Assembly (NCBI GenBank): GCA_958296445.1
Contig: OY282565.1
Location: 3,645,570-3,709,569 of the forward strand
Direction: 5' to 3'
Source: an uncultured Dehalococcoidia bacterium
GTDB lineage: Bacteria > Chloroflexota > Dehalococcoidia > Lucifugimonadales > UBA3495
Length of the DNA: 64,000 nt
The position numbers were made by a program, and so were the translations under genes. Below the pieces are notes generated by a model that was given only the letters and a program-made list of their open reading frames with translations, made no database searches and was not told the DNA's origin. Position 1 is the first letter of the stretch, and each line of letters starts with the position of its first letter. Positions 25,401 through 40,400 of the stretch are shown piece by piece.

Positions 25401-28400
25401 CGTCCCAAACCTACACCTGGACGGCCACCGACAGCGACGGGGATGAGTCTGAACTGACTTTCAGCATCAATGTCTGGGCGCCGAGCGGCCCGGCGGTCGG
25501 CGACGTAAACGCGTACCGGCTGGGTAACGACGATGGCCTCTTCTACTCAGACAACAACAAAGACAATTACTGGCCTACCGAAACCATCCGCGTCTTCGTC
25601 GGTTACGAAAGTGAACTGACCCTCACCGGGTCGCCGCAGCTCGTGATGATAATCGGAAACAAAAGGGTCAAGGCCGTTTACGACAGCCCGACCTCCGACT
25701 ATATCAACGAGCTGCTTGATGGTGATGCCACCAATCCTAACCACCTATTCGTCTTCAAGTATGTCGTTCAGTCCGGGGACTGGGATGGAGACGGCATAGC
25801 GATTCCCGCCGACGCCCTGCTGCTCAACGGCGGCTCCATCCGCGACGCCGGGAGCGGCCTAGACGTCCAACTGAACCTAGGGGATCACGCCATCGCCAGC
25901 GGGAGCGCGAAAAGCGGCAAGCTGAAAGTGGCGGACACGTCGCCATCCCTCCCGTCCGGCGTGACCCTAGATGACCGGACAATAGCGTTGAACCAGCCGG
26001 TCACAGTGGCCCTAGTGAGTGAGATAAACGGCGATTCCCCCTTCACCTACAGCATCACCCCAACGCTGCCCGCTGGCCTCAGCGTAGGCACTCCCACCGG
26101 AAATATAAACGGCGTTCAGCCCGATGAGCCGTACATCATCGGCCAAACCAGCGTGACCTCCACGGCAACGTACACCCTGAAAGCGACCGACCGGGACGGG
26201 GACACCACAACGCTGGGAACATTCAACCTGGTCACCGCGGTCACGGCGATGGTGGACGAGCTGGATATACTGTCCACCCCCTACGCCAACAGCTCCTACG
26301 GCGCCGGCGAGGTTATCGAAGTCGCGGTAGGGTTCGACCGGGGCATTACGGCGCAGGACTTGTCGGATACAACCCTGTCCATCACCATCGGGCAGAATAC
26401 CCGCTCCGCCGCCTACGCCCGCACCGACGCCGACAACCGGCTGGTCTACGCCTACACCGTGCAGGGGTCCGACGCCGACACCGACGGCGTCAGCATCCCC
26501 GCGGATTCGCTACAACTGAACGGAGCGACCATCCGCGATACCGCCACCACCGTCAACGCAGCCCTGGATCTGGGAACCCACGCCGTCACCAACGACTCCG
26601 CCCACAAAGTCAACGGCTCCGTAGCCACCCCTATGGCCGTCGAAGCCGTCGCCATACTAAGCGCCCCTGCCAGCGCCGACGGCTACGACGCAGGCGAAGT
26701 CATCAAGGCCAAAGTAACCTTCGCCAAGCCCGCCACCGTAACCGGCGCCCCCCAACTGGCCCTAACCATCGGAACCACCCAGCGCCAGGCCGCCTACCAG
26801 GCCGCCGAATCCAACAATGATTACCTGATTTTCTCCTACACCGTCGCCACCAGCGACAAAGACGCCGACGGCATCAGCATCGCCGCCAACGCCCTTGCGC
26901 TCAACCGCGGAACCATCCGCGACCCGGCGTCAGCCAACGCCGCCCTCGGCCTAGGAACCCGCGCCATCGCCAACGCATCCGCCCACAAGGTTTATACCCC
27001 GCCGCGCCTAACTGGACTCGCCATCCTGTCCACCCCCGGCGTCAACGGCACCTACGCCGCCGGCGAGGACATCCTGTTGCAGCTTTCCTTCAGCGAACCC
27101 GTTACCACCCACGGCCGCCCGCAGGTAGCCCTAACCATCGGCGCGAATACCCGGCAGGCTGTATGGACCTCCGACGTCACAGGCGCGGGGCGGCGGAACC
27201 TCTACCAATACGTAGTGACCCAAGACGACTTTGACGGCGACGGCATAAGCATCGCGTCCGATGCCATAAATCTGCCGACCGGGGTGAGGATCTGGGGCTA
27301 CGGCTTCGACTACGCGGTTCTTTCCCTCGGAACCCACGCCGTCACCAACGACCCGGCCCACACCGTGCGCGACACGCTGCCGTCCTTCCCCGCTATCCAG
27401 CCCCAGCACTACATCGCCGGAACCGCCGTGGACTTCACCCTGCCCAACTCCGGCGGCGATGGCGCTATCACCTACGCCCTGGCCCCCTCGACCCTGCCGG
27501 GCGGCCTCACCTACACCGTCGAAACCCCCACCACAACCACCACGCTCCGCAAAATAACCGGAACGCCGACCACCACTACCCCGTCCCGAGCCTACACCTG
27601 GACGGCCACCGACGCCGACGCGGATACCGCGCAGGCGAATTTCAGCATCGCCGTCGCCGCCGCCAACGCCCCCAAAGTGACCGCCGTGCAGATCTTCTCC
27701 AACACCCGCCCCGGTTCCGGCAACACGTACACTGTCGCATCCAGAAACCCGATAATGGTGGACGTCCAGTTCGACCAAGAAGTGAACGTCACCGGCACTC
27801 CGCAGCTCGCCCTGGAAATCGGCGCCCAGACTGTTCAGATGAACACCTGGAATGGGAGCTTCGCATTTGTTGACTGTCGTGGCTTTAGCTGCCCACGATC
27901 CAAGACGACTCTGCGATTCGAGTACTACGTGCAGGCCGCCGACAAGGACGCCGACGGAATCAGCATCCACAGCGGGGCCTTGACCCTGAACGGCGGAACC
28001 ATAACCAGCCGCGGCACCGGCCCCAACGCCTCCCCCGCTGGCATCGCCGCATCCTTGGGCCTTGGCAGCCACGCCATCAGCAACGATCCTTTGCACAAAG
28101 TGGACGGCGGTTCCGACCCCGCGCCCATTGTGACCGCCGTAGACCTGCCCCGGATCCCGGCCGCCGTGCCGCCCAGCGGGTACAGGCCCGGCGATTTAAT
28201 GCGGGTTTGCGTCCGATTCAACCAAGACCTCACCCTCACGGGCAATCCCAAACTCGCCCTCCAAATCGGCAGCCGGACGCGCGATGCCGACTTCTCCTTC
28301 GTGTTGCGGTCAACCCCCAGCTCCCCATACCGGGGAATCTGCTTCGACTACACCTTCCAGACCGACGACTTCGACTCCGACGGCGTCAGCATCCTAGACA

Positions 28401-31400
28401 CCCTCGACTCCAACGGAAACGTCACCGCCCACGCCCTCAAGCTCAACGGCGCCACCATCCGCAACGCACGAGGCACCGACGCCGCGCTGTCCCTAGGCAC
28501 CCACGCCGTTTCCAACAACCCGGAGTTCCGCGTCTTCAGCCCGCCCAAAATCACATCCGTAAGCGTCATATCTACGCCCAACCAGAGCGGTACGTATTCT
28601 TGGGAAGCGGATCTGAAAATCGCCATTGACTACGACCAGGCAGTGACATTCACGCCGGATTCGACCAACGCAGGAATGCGGTTGACCCTAGGAGTAGATT
28701 CCGGCAACCACGACGTCTACGTATCGGCCGCCGATACTACCGGAAGCCGCATCGTGTTCAAGCACGACGTGCAACACACCGACCTAGACGCCGACGGGAT
28801 AACCCTAGCCGCCAACGCCCTCAAGCTGAACGGCGGAACCCTGCGCGACGCCGACGGCGAGGACGCCCAAACCGCCCTCACCGGCTTCACCTTCACCAAC
28901 AAGTCGGATGCCAAGCTGAACGGCGCCAAGGCTTTCCTCTGGCCCGTCTTCCCAAACAACGCCCTGTGGGTCAGCAACCCGACGGCAGGGGTGCATAGCG
29001 ACTCCTACTTCTTCTCGCCAGGCGGAGACACGCCCCTGTCCTGGAGCGTCACCCCGGCCCTGCCCGACGGCCTCGCCATACAAAAGGGCACGGGCATCTT
29101 TGATACACTCTACAGCCTATCGGGAACCCCCGCCCAAGAAACCCCCCTGCGCGAATATACCGTCACCGTCGAGGACGCCATCGGCGTCCCGGCCAACGGA
29201 ATCGGCGGCTACGACCTCAACAACGGCGATACCGACACCGCCAAGTTCAGAATGCGGGTCACCGGCCCCCGCCCGGTAGTCACCGGCGTAAGATTCACCG
29301 GCGCACCCCAGCAGGGCGCCACCTACGGCGCCAGCGAGGAAATCGTCGTCGGCGTATCCTTCGCCACCGACCGAACCGAGGCCATCATCGTCGAAGGCGC
29401 CCCCCAGCTCGCCCTCAAGATAGGCGGCAGCACCCGCCAGGCCACCTACTACTACGCCGATACCGCAGGAAGCGCGACCACCCTCTACTTCCGCTACACC
29501 GTCCAGGCCGCCGACGCCGACGCCGACGGCATCAGCATTGACGACGACGCCCTAACCATCGGAGTCCAGGCCGCCATCCGCAGCGCCCGCGGCCATAACG
29601 CCGTGACCGACTTGGGCATCCACGCCATCGCCAACAACCCCTCCCACAAAGTCAACGGCGCCATCAGCCGTCCGCCCCGCGTCATCGGCGTCCTTGTAAC
29701 GTCCCAGCCCGCTCGCGGCCTCCACTACTACCGCGGCGAGGAAATCGAAATCCGCCTCGAATTCAACCAGGCCGTCGGCGTATCCGGCTCCCCCACCCTC
29801 GGAATGACCGTCAGCAGCCCCACATACCCAGTCGTCAACGTGATACGCCAAGCGTCCTACGGCCAAGTCGGCATCAGCCCGCGATACCACTACTTCCGAT
29901 ACCTAGTGCAACAGTCCGACGTAGACAGCGACGGCTTATACACCACCATAAACGCCCTGAACATTCCGGCCGGCGCCCATATCCGCAACGCGCTCGGCAC
30001 GGACGCCCAGAACGGGATTCTCAGATCGCCGATCCTGATCTCCACCCACTCTCTCAACGGCGCAACCAACCGCGCCGCCTTCGTCCGGGGCATCAGGATA
30101 ACGTCCCGCCCCGCCCGCGGCACAACCTACAAAATGGGCGAAACCATCACCGCCCAAGTCAGGTTCAGCAAGCCCGTCACAGTCACCGGAACCCCAAGCC
30201 TCGCCATTCAAATGAGCAGCGGCATCAGGAGCGCGTCTTACACCCGGAGCCTCCGCGCCCAAGAAACCGTCAACCTCTCAGATCCCTACGCCTACTGGCT
30301 GGAGTTCAGCTACACCGTCCAGGGCGGAAACCACGACGCCGACGGCATCAGCATCCAAGAAACCCTTATAAACAGCATCCTAGGCAGTCCCCTTCCCGCC
30401 AATATGCACTACTGGCTGCCCCCGCTGGGACTGGACCACGGCGCCACCATCGTCGGCACCGGAGACGGCGGCGCGGCGGCCCAGCTCAACGCCCGTCTGG
30501 TGGAAACCCTCGTGGAATTGGTGCAGGTTTCGGGTGGGATTTACAGGCAGGATAGGCGTACAGTCGTCACCGACCACTCCCTCCGCAACCAAACGGCCCA
30601 CAAAGTGAACGGGCGCCAGCCCACCGTCACGGGCATCGCCTTTCCGTACTGGCCGGCCAACAATAATGGGTGCAACGACCCTCTTCGCACCACCAATAAC
30701 CTAGCCTCGATATGCGACGGGCGACGGGATATTGTCCCCGGATACGTCGAAGGTGAGAGTATTTATGTGATAGTCACCTTCAGCGAGCCCGTTGCCGCGG
30801 CCGGAACCCAGAGCAACCCCGGGATGGCCCTCACCCTAGAGAGCGGGACGGTTAATACCACGGCGTGGAGCCAATACGCCCCCGCCTTTAACAACTACAC
30901 CAAGTTGGGTTTCGTATACCGGGTGCAAGAGGGGGACTACGATTCCAATGGACTCAGCATATCGCGAAACGCGCTCACCGCCTCCGGCAGCGGCAGCATC
31001 CGCAGCAAAGCCACCGGCAACCCCGCCGTCCTCACCCTGCCCAGCGCCCTGAACAACCAGGCCCGCCACGCCGTTCTCAGAACCGCCCCGACCCCGGCCC
31101 GCATCCGCAGCATAGGCTTCCCCACATCGGATATAAGACTGAGCCGGCCCTACGCCAACAACACCTACGACGCCGACGAATACATCGAAATGGCAGCCGT
31201 TTTCAACAAGCCGGTAAACGTCACGGGCAACCCCCAACTCTCCGTCACCATCGGCAGCAACACCCGCGCGGTGAACTACTCCGGCAGCGCCTTCGGCGGC
31301 ACTATCCTGACCTTCCGCTATCTGGTGCAATCGACCGACTTGGACACCGATGGCATACAACTTCCCGCCAACGCCATCTCCCTCAACGGCGGCGCGATTA

Positions 31401-34400
31401 CCACCAGGAGCAACAATCTGGCCGCCGACCTCACATCCAGAGCCACCCAGATCCGCAGCGACCACAAGGTCAACGGCGCCCAGAACGGGCCGCCCAACGT
31501 CACCCTAGTGGACATCCGCACCCGCCCCCTCGTCGGCAACACCTACGGCACCGACGAAACTATCGAGGTGAAGGCGCACTTCCACAAGCGGATAGTCGTC
31601 ACCGGCTCCCCGCAGTTGGCCTTGACCCTAGGCACCGAAACGGCGCAGGCGTCGCACATCTCAACCGACGACCGGGCAATCACCTTCAGCTACAAGGTCA
31701 AAACCACCGACCGGGCCCTGAACGGACTCTCCATCGGCGCCAGCGCCCTTACCCTCAACGGCGGAACCATCAAAAGCCGCAGCAACGTAAACGCCAACCT
31801 GAGCCTGAGCCGCAATTACATAACCAACTCCCAGCATCACCGGGTAGACGGGCGCATCAAGCACATACCCACCTTCGGCTCGACGGTCATCGCCGCCAAG
31901 AGCTGGCGCGTCAACTCGTCCGTATCCGATACCCTCCCCGCCGCCCAGGGCGGGCGCGGCGCCATCGCCTACTCCATCTCTCCCGCCCTGCCCGCCGGGC
32001 TGTCCTTCAACAACACCACCCGCGTCATATCCGGCAGGCCCACCGCAGCCGCCGCCCGGCGCAGCTACACCCTAACCGCCCGCGACGCCCATAATATGAC
32101 CGGCAGCATCAGCTTCTACATCACTATAACCTCCACCCCGGCCCCCACCTTCGGCGCCCAGACGATAAGCGACAAGACCTGGCGGGAGAACGCGCCGATA
32201 ACCGCCTTCACCCTGCCCCAGGCCACCAGCGGCGACGCCCCGCTCACCTACGCCCTGTCCCCCGCCCTGCCCGGCGGCGTAACCCGCAACGCCACCACCC
32301 GCCAAGTCAGCGGAACCCCTACCGCCGCAATGGCTACCACCCGGTACACCTGGACGGCCACCGATTCCGACGGCGACACCGCATCCCTAACCTTCTACAT
32401 CACCGTCACCCCGGCCCTCTCAGGCGACCGCATCCCCACCTTCGGCGCCCAGACAGTAACCGACAAGACCCTGGCCCAGAACACGCCCATAACCGCCTTC
32501 TACCTCCCCGCTGCCACCGGCGGCGACGGCACGCTCACCTACGCCCTCTCCCCCGCCCTCCCCAGCGGCGTAATCGGCGCAACCTCGTCCCCCTACCGCG
32601 TCAGCGGCACGCCCAGCGTCTCTATGACGCGAACCCAATACACCTGGACTGCCACCGACGCCGACGGCGACACCGCATCCCTAGCCTTCCACGTCACCAT
32701 AACCGCCGACACCGCGCCCTACTTCTCCCGCCTGATAGACAACAAGCGCTGGATTCGCGGCAATGCAATAACCGGATTCATGCTGCCAACCGCCACCGGC
32801 GGCAACGGCGCCCTGTCCTACTCCCTATCCCCGGCCCTGCCCGCCGGCGTAACCCGCAACGCCGCCACCCGCCAAATAAGCGGAACCCCCACCGCCTCCT
32901 CGACCAGTACGCCGTACACCTGGACCGTCGAGGACGCCGACGGAGACACCGCAAGCCTAACCTTCAACATCGAGGTTGACGCCATACCCAGCTTCGGCGA
33001 CCAGACCATAAGCAACAAGAATTGGGGGCAGAACCTGCAAATAACCCCCTTCGACCTCCCCGAAGCGACCGGCGGCGATGGCGCCCTAACCTACCAACTC
33101 AGCCCCGCCCTGCCCGCCGGACTCACTATGCGAACAACGTCCACCCCCTACCGGGTGAGCGGAACCCCCGAATCCCCCCTGTCACCCGCGCAATTCACGT
33201 GGACTGTGACCGATGCCGACGGAGACACCGCCTCCCTCCAATTCTCCATCACCATAGACGGCATTCCAACCTTCGGCGACCAGACCATCACCGACCAAGT
33301 ATGGGTCAAGGGAGAGGATATATCCCCGTTGACCTTCCCGCTGGCGACCGGCGGCAACGGCGAGCTGACGTACACCCTTGACCCGCCGCGGCCCAATGCA
33401 ATGTCGTGGGAGTGGTCAGCGGATCTAAAGCGCCTGAGCGGAGCTCCCCCCTTCACCATGACTCGTAGTCCGTTCACATGGACAGTATACGATGAGGACT
33501 ACGACAGGGACCAGATAAAATTCTACCTTACCATCGTTGAAGACCTGTTCCCGTCGTTCTCGACAACCATAACCGACAAGGCGTGGACGCAGACCTATGC
33601 GATAACCCCGTTCACCCTGCCCACCGCAACCGGCGGCGACACCCCGCTGACCTACACCCTGAGCCCCGCCCTGCCCGCCGGCGTAGCCACCACCACCACC
33701 TTCGCCGTAAGCGGCACGCCCACCGGAACCCAGACCAGAACCGAGTACACCTGGACAGCCACCGACGCCGACGGAGACACCGCAAGCCTGACCTTCGACA
33801 TCGCAATTGCCGCGCCAGGCTCGGGGCCGACCTTCGGCTCCCAGTCCATCGCCGACAAGTCCTGGACGCAGAACCAAACGATAACCGCCTTCACCCTGCC
33901 CGCCGCAACCGGCGGCAACGGCGCCCTGACCTACGCCATGAGCCCCGCCCTGCCCGGCGGCGTAGCCACCACCACCACCTTCGCCGTAAGCGGCGCCCCA
34001 ACCGGAACAATGACCAGCACCGAGTACACCTGGACGGCCACCGACGCCGACGGCCACCAAGTCAGCCTGACCTTCAACATTGAAATCAACGCCAGTGCTA
34101 TCGACAGCGCACCGACCTTCGGCGACCAGACCATCCCCGACCAGTTCTGGACCAAGGACAAGCCGATAACCGCGCTCACCCTGCCCGCCGCAACCGGCGG
34201 CAACGGGACGCTAACTTACGACATAGACCCGCCCCCGCCCATCGGTATGACGCTGAGCGACAGCCGCCAACTGAGCGGGACGCCCCCATTCACCCTAACG
34301 GGTATGCCATTCCGATGGTTTGTGAGGGATGAGGACGGCGACCGGGCGACAATCGATTTCATCGTCACCATATCCGAAAACGTCGCGCCAACGTTCTCAA

Positions 34401-37400
34401 CCACCATCGCCAACAAGACCTGGACGCAAAACAAGTCCATCACGCCGTTCACCCTGCCCACGGCAACCGGCGGCAACACCCCCCTAACCTACACCCTAAC
34501 CCCCGCCCTGCCCACCGGCGTAACCCGCGCCACCACCACCCCCTTCACCATAAGCGGCGCCCCAACAACCCACCAACCCGCCGCCACCTACACCTGGAAA
34601 GCCACCGACAACGACGGCGACGCCGCGGAGCTAACCTTCACCATAACCATAACCGAAGACCTATCCCCAACATTCGGAGCCCAAACCATCCCCAACCAAA
34701 CCTGGACCCAAAACCGGCCCATATCCCCGCTAACCCTACCAACCGCAACAAGCGGCGACACCCCCCTAACCTACACCCTAACCCCCGCCCTACCATCAGG
34801 CACAGCCACCACCACCCAACACAGCGTAACCGGAACCCCAACAACCCACCAAACCGCCACCACCTACACCTGGAAAGCCACCGACACCGACGGCGACACC
34901 GCCCAACTAACCTTCACCATAACCATAGCCGAGGATCTCACGCCAACATTCGGCGCCCAAACCATCGCCAACCAAACCTGGACGCAAAACCAGCCCATAA
35001 CCGCGCTAACCCTACCCACCGCAACCAACGGCGACGGCCAGCTAACCCACACCCTAACCCCCGCCCTACCAACAGGCACAACCAAAAACGCCACCCACGA
35101 AGTAACCGGCACCCCAACAACCCACCAAACCGCCACCACCTACACCTGGAAAGCCACCGACACCGACGGTGACGCCGCCCAACTAACCTTCACCATAACC
35201 ATAGCCCAAGACCTATCCCCATCGTTCTCAACAACCATCCCCAACCAAACCTGGACGCAAAACCAGCCAATACCCGCGCTAACCCTACCCACCGCAACCG
35301 GCGGCGACACCCCCCTAACCTACACCCTAAGCCCCGCCCTGCCCACCGGCACAACCAAAAACGCCAGCCACGAAGTAACCGGCACCCCAACAACCCACCA
35401 AACCGCCACCACCTACACCTGGAAAGCCACCGACACCGACGGCGACAAGGCGGAGCTAACCTTCACCATAACCATAACCGAGGATCTGTCCCCATCCTTC
35501 GCAACAACCATCCCCAACCAAACCTGGACGCAAAACCAGCCAATACCCGCGTTCACCCTACCCACCGCAACCGGCGGCGACGGCAGCCTAACCTACACCC
35601 TAAGCCCCGCGTTACCAGCAGGCGTGAGCAAGGATAACAGCCACGAGGTGACAGGCACGCCGAGCGGCCACCAGTCCGCCACCACCTACACCTGGAAAGC
35701 AACCGACGCCGACGGCGACGCAACCCAACTAACCTTCACCATAACCATAGCCCAAGACCTATCCCCATCATTCTCAACAACAATCCCCAACCAGACCTGG
35801 ACGCAAAACCAGCAGATAACCGCATTCACCCTACCCACCGCCACCGGCGGCGACACCCCGTTGACCTACACCATCAGTCCCGCGCTACCCGCCGGCATAT
35901 CCAAGAACGTCAGCCACGAGGTAAGCGGCACGCCGACCGGCCACCAAACCGCCGCCACCTACACCTGGAAAGCCACCGACGCCGACGGCGACAAAGCGGA
36001 GTTGACCTTCACGATAACCATAGCCGAGGACTTGTCCCCGTCCTTCTCGACGACCATAAGCAACAAGACGTGGACGCAGAACAAGCAGATAACGGCGTTC
36101 ACCCTGCCCACCGCAACCGGCGGCGACGGTTCGCTGACCTACACCCTAAGCCCCGCGCTGCCCGCAGGCGTGAGCAAGAACGACAGCCACCGCGTGACAG
36201 GCACGCCGAGCGGCCACCAGTCCGCCACCACCTACACCTGGAAAGCCACCGACGCCGACGGCGACACCGCCCAACTAACCTTCACCATAACCATAGCCGA
36301 GGATCTAACTCCATCCTTCGGCGCCCAGACCATCGCCAACCAAACCTGGACGCAAAACCAGGCCATAACCACGCTAACCCTGCCCACCGCAACCGGCGGC
36401 GACACCCCGCTAACCTACACCCTAACCCCCGCGCTACCCGCAGGCACAACCAAAAACGCCAGCCACGAGGTGACCGGCACCCCAACAACCCACCAAACCG
36501 CCACAACCTACACCTGGAAAGCCACCGACGCCGACGGCGACGCAACCCAACTAACCTTCACCATAACCATAACCGAAGACCTATCCCCAACATTCGGAGC
36601 CCAAACCATCCCCAACCAAACCTGGACGCAAAACCAGGCCATAACCGCCTTCACCCTACCAACCGCCACCGGCGGCGACGGCCAGCTAACCCACACCCTA
36701 ACCCCCGCGCTACCAGCAGGCACAACCAAAAACGCCGCCCACAAAGTAAGCGGCACCCCAACAACCCACCAAACCGCCACCACCTACACTTGGAAAGCCA
36801 CCGACGCCGACGGCGACACAGCGGAACTAACCTTCACCATAACCATAACCGAGGACTTGTCCCCGTCCTTCTCAACAACCATCCCCAACCAAACCTGGAC
36901 GCAAAACCAGCAGATAACCGCGCTCACCCTACCCACCGCAACCGGCGGCGACACCCCCCTAACCTACACCCTAAGCCCCGCCCTACCAACAGGCACAACC
37001 AAAAACGCCGCCCACGAGGTAAGCGGCACCCCAACAACCCACCAACCCGCCACCACCTACACATGGAAAGCAACCGACACCGACGGCGACAAAACCGAGC
37101 TAACCTTCACCATAACCATAGCCGAAGACCTATCCCCATCGTTCTCAACAACAATCCCCAACCAAACCTGGACGCAAAACCAGGCCATAACCGCCTTCAC
37201 CTTACCAACCGCAACCGGCGGCGACACCCCGCTAACCTACACCCTAACCCCCGCGCTGCCAGCAGGCACAACCAAAAACGCCACCCACGAAATAAGCGGC
37301 ACCCCAACAACCCACCAAACCGCCGCCACCTATACTTGGAAAGCCACCGACGCCGACGGCGACGCCGCCCAACTAACCTTCACCATAACCGTAACCGAGG

Positions 37401-40400
37401 ATCTGTCCCCATCCTTCACAACGACCATCGCCAACCAAACCTGGACGCAAAACCAGGCGATAACCGCGCTCACCCTGCCCACCGCAACCGGCGGCGACGG
37501 CCAGCTAACCCACACCCTAACCCCCGCGCTGCCCAACGGCGTAGCCACCACTACCCCCTTCGCCGTGAGCGGAACGCCAACAAACCACCAAGCCGCAACC
37601 ACCTACACCTGGAAAGCCACCGACGCCGACGGCGACGCAGCGGAACTGACCTTCACGATAACCATAGCCGAGGACTTGTCCCCGTCCTTCTCGACAACCA
37701 TAAGCAACAAGACGTGGACGCAGAACAAGCAGATAACCCCGTTCACCCTCCCCACCGCAACCGGCGGCGACGGCAGCCTAACCCACACCCTAACCCCCGC
37801 CCTACCAACAGGCACAACCAAAAACGCCACCCACCGAGTGACAGGCACGCCGAGCGGCCACCAAGCCGCAACCACCTACACCTGGAAAGCAACCGACGCC
37901 GACGGAGACGCCGCCCAACTAACCTTCACCATAACCATAGCCGAGGATCTATCCCCAACGTTCGCAACAACCATCCCCAACCAGACCTGGACGCAAAACC
38001 AGGCCATAACCGCCTTCACCCTCCCCACCGCAACCGGCGGCGACGGCAGCCTAACCCACACCCTAACCCCCGCACTGCCAGCAGGCACAACCAAAAACGC
38101 CGCCCACCAGATAAGCGGCACCCCAACAACCCACCAAACCGCCTCCACCTACACCTGGAAAGCAACCGACGCCGACGGCGACACGGCCCAACTAACCTTC
38201 ACCATAACCGTAACCGAGGATCTATCCCCGACATTCTCGGCAACCATCGCCAACCAAACCTGGACGCAAAACCAGGCCATAACCACCCTAACCCTACCCA
38301 CCGCAACCGGCGGCGACAGCCAGCTAACCCACACCCTAACCCCCGCCCTGCCCAACGGCGTAGCCACCACTACCCCCTTCGCCGTGAGCGGAACGCCAAC
38401 AAACCACCAAACCGAGACCACCTACACCTGGAAAGCCACCGACGCCGATGGAGACGCCGCCCAGCTAACCTTCACCATAACCATAGCCCAAGACCTAACC
38501 CCAACCTTCGGCGCCCAAACCATCCCCAACCAAACCTGGACGCAAAACCAGGCCATAACCGCGCTAACCCTACCAACCGCAACAAGCGGCGACGGCCAGC
38601 TAACCCACACCCTAACCCCCGCGCTGCCAGCAGGCATAACCAAGAACGCCACCCACGAGGTAAGCGGCACGCCCACAGGCCACCAAACCGCCATCACCTA
38701 CACCTGGAAAGCCACCGACGCCGACGGCGACGCCGCCCAACTAACCTTCACCATAACCATAACCGAAGACCTATCCCCATCCTTCACAACAACCATCGCC
38801 AACCAGACCTGGACGCAAAACCAGGCCATAACCGCCTTCACCCTGCCGACGGCAACCGGCGGCGACGGTTCGCTGACCTACACCCTCAGCCCATCGCTGC
38901 CCGCAGGCGTGAGCAAAAACTACAGCCACCGCGTGACAGGCACGCCGACCGGCCACCAAACCGCCGCCACCTACACCTGGAAAGCCACCGACACCGACGG
39001 CGACGCAACCCAGCTAACCTTCACCATAACCATAGCGCCCGACCTATCCCCATCCTTCACAACAACCATCGCCAACCAGACCTGGACGCAAAACCAGGCC
39101 ATAACCGCCATCACCCTACCCACCGCAACCGGCGGCGACGGCAACCTAGCCTACACCCTAAGCCCCGCCCTGCCAGCAGGCATAACCAAAAACGCCAGCC
39201 ACGAAATAAGCGGCATCCCAACAAACCACCAAACCGCCGCCACCTATACCTGGAAAGCCACCGACGCCGACGGCGATGCAGTGGAACTGACCTTCACCAT
39301 AACCATAGCCGAAGACCTGTCCCCAACATTCTCAACAACCATCGCCAACCAGACCTGGACGCAAAACCAGGCCATAACCGCATTCACCCTACCCACCGCA
39401 ACCGGCGGCGACGGCCAGCTAACCCACACCCTAACCCCCGCCCTGCCAACAGGCACAACCAAAAACGCCACCCACGAGGTAAGCGGCACCCCAACAACCC
39501 ACCAAGCCGCCACCACCTACACCTGGAAAGCCACCGACGCCGACGGCGACACAGCGGAATTGACCTTCACGATAACCATAGCCGAGGATCTCGCGCCAAC
39601 CTTCGGCTCCCAAACCATCCCCAACCAAACCTGGACGCAAAACCAGGCCATAACCGCCTTCACCCTGCCCACCGCAACCGGCGGCGACGGTAACTTGACC
39701 CACACCCTAACCCCCGCGCTGCCGGCAAGCACAACCAAAAACGCCACCCACCGAGTGACAGGCACGCCGAGTGGCCACCAGTCCGAGACCACCTACACTT
39801 GGAAAGCCACCGACGCCGACGGAGACACGGCCCAACTAACCTTCACCATAACCATAGCCGAGGATCTATCCCCGGAATTCTCGACAACCATCCCCAGCCA
39901 GACCTGGACGCAAAACCAGCAGATAACCGCGTTCACCCTCCCCACCGCAACCGGCGGCGACGGCAGCTTGACCTACACCCTAACCCCCGCCCTACCCGCA
40001 GGCACAACCAAAAACGCCACCCACCGAGTGACAGGCACCCCAACAACCCACCAAACCGCCACCACCTACACCTGGAAAGCCACCGACGCCGACGGCGACG
40101 CCGCCCAACTAACCTTCACCATAACCATAGCCGAGGATCTGTCCCCAACATTCTCAACAACAATCCCCAACCAGACCTGGACGCAAAACCAGACCATAAC
40201 CACGCTAACCCTCCCCGCCTCAACCGGCGGCGATACCCCGCTAACCTACACCCTAAGCCCCGCGCTGCCCAACGGCGTAGCAACCACTACCCCCTTCGCC
40301 GTGAGCGGAACCCCAACAACCCACCAAACCACCACCACCTACACCTGGAAAGCCACCGACGCCGACGGCGACAAGGCGGAATTGACCTTCACCATAACCA

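Noticed and set aside
27131..28096. Long Gly/Val/Asp-rich reverse-strand frame inside the giant gene
   Set aside because: Antisense shadow of GC-rich coding sequence, no motifs.
36070..39693. A 1207-codon open frame on the + strand in another phase of the giant gene
   Set aside because: It follows from the 273-bp repeat lacking stops in that phase. Its product is a run of His/Arg/Asn/Pro repeats with no domain, and the He_PIG frame is clearly the coding one.
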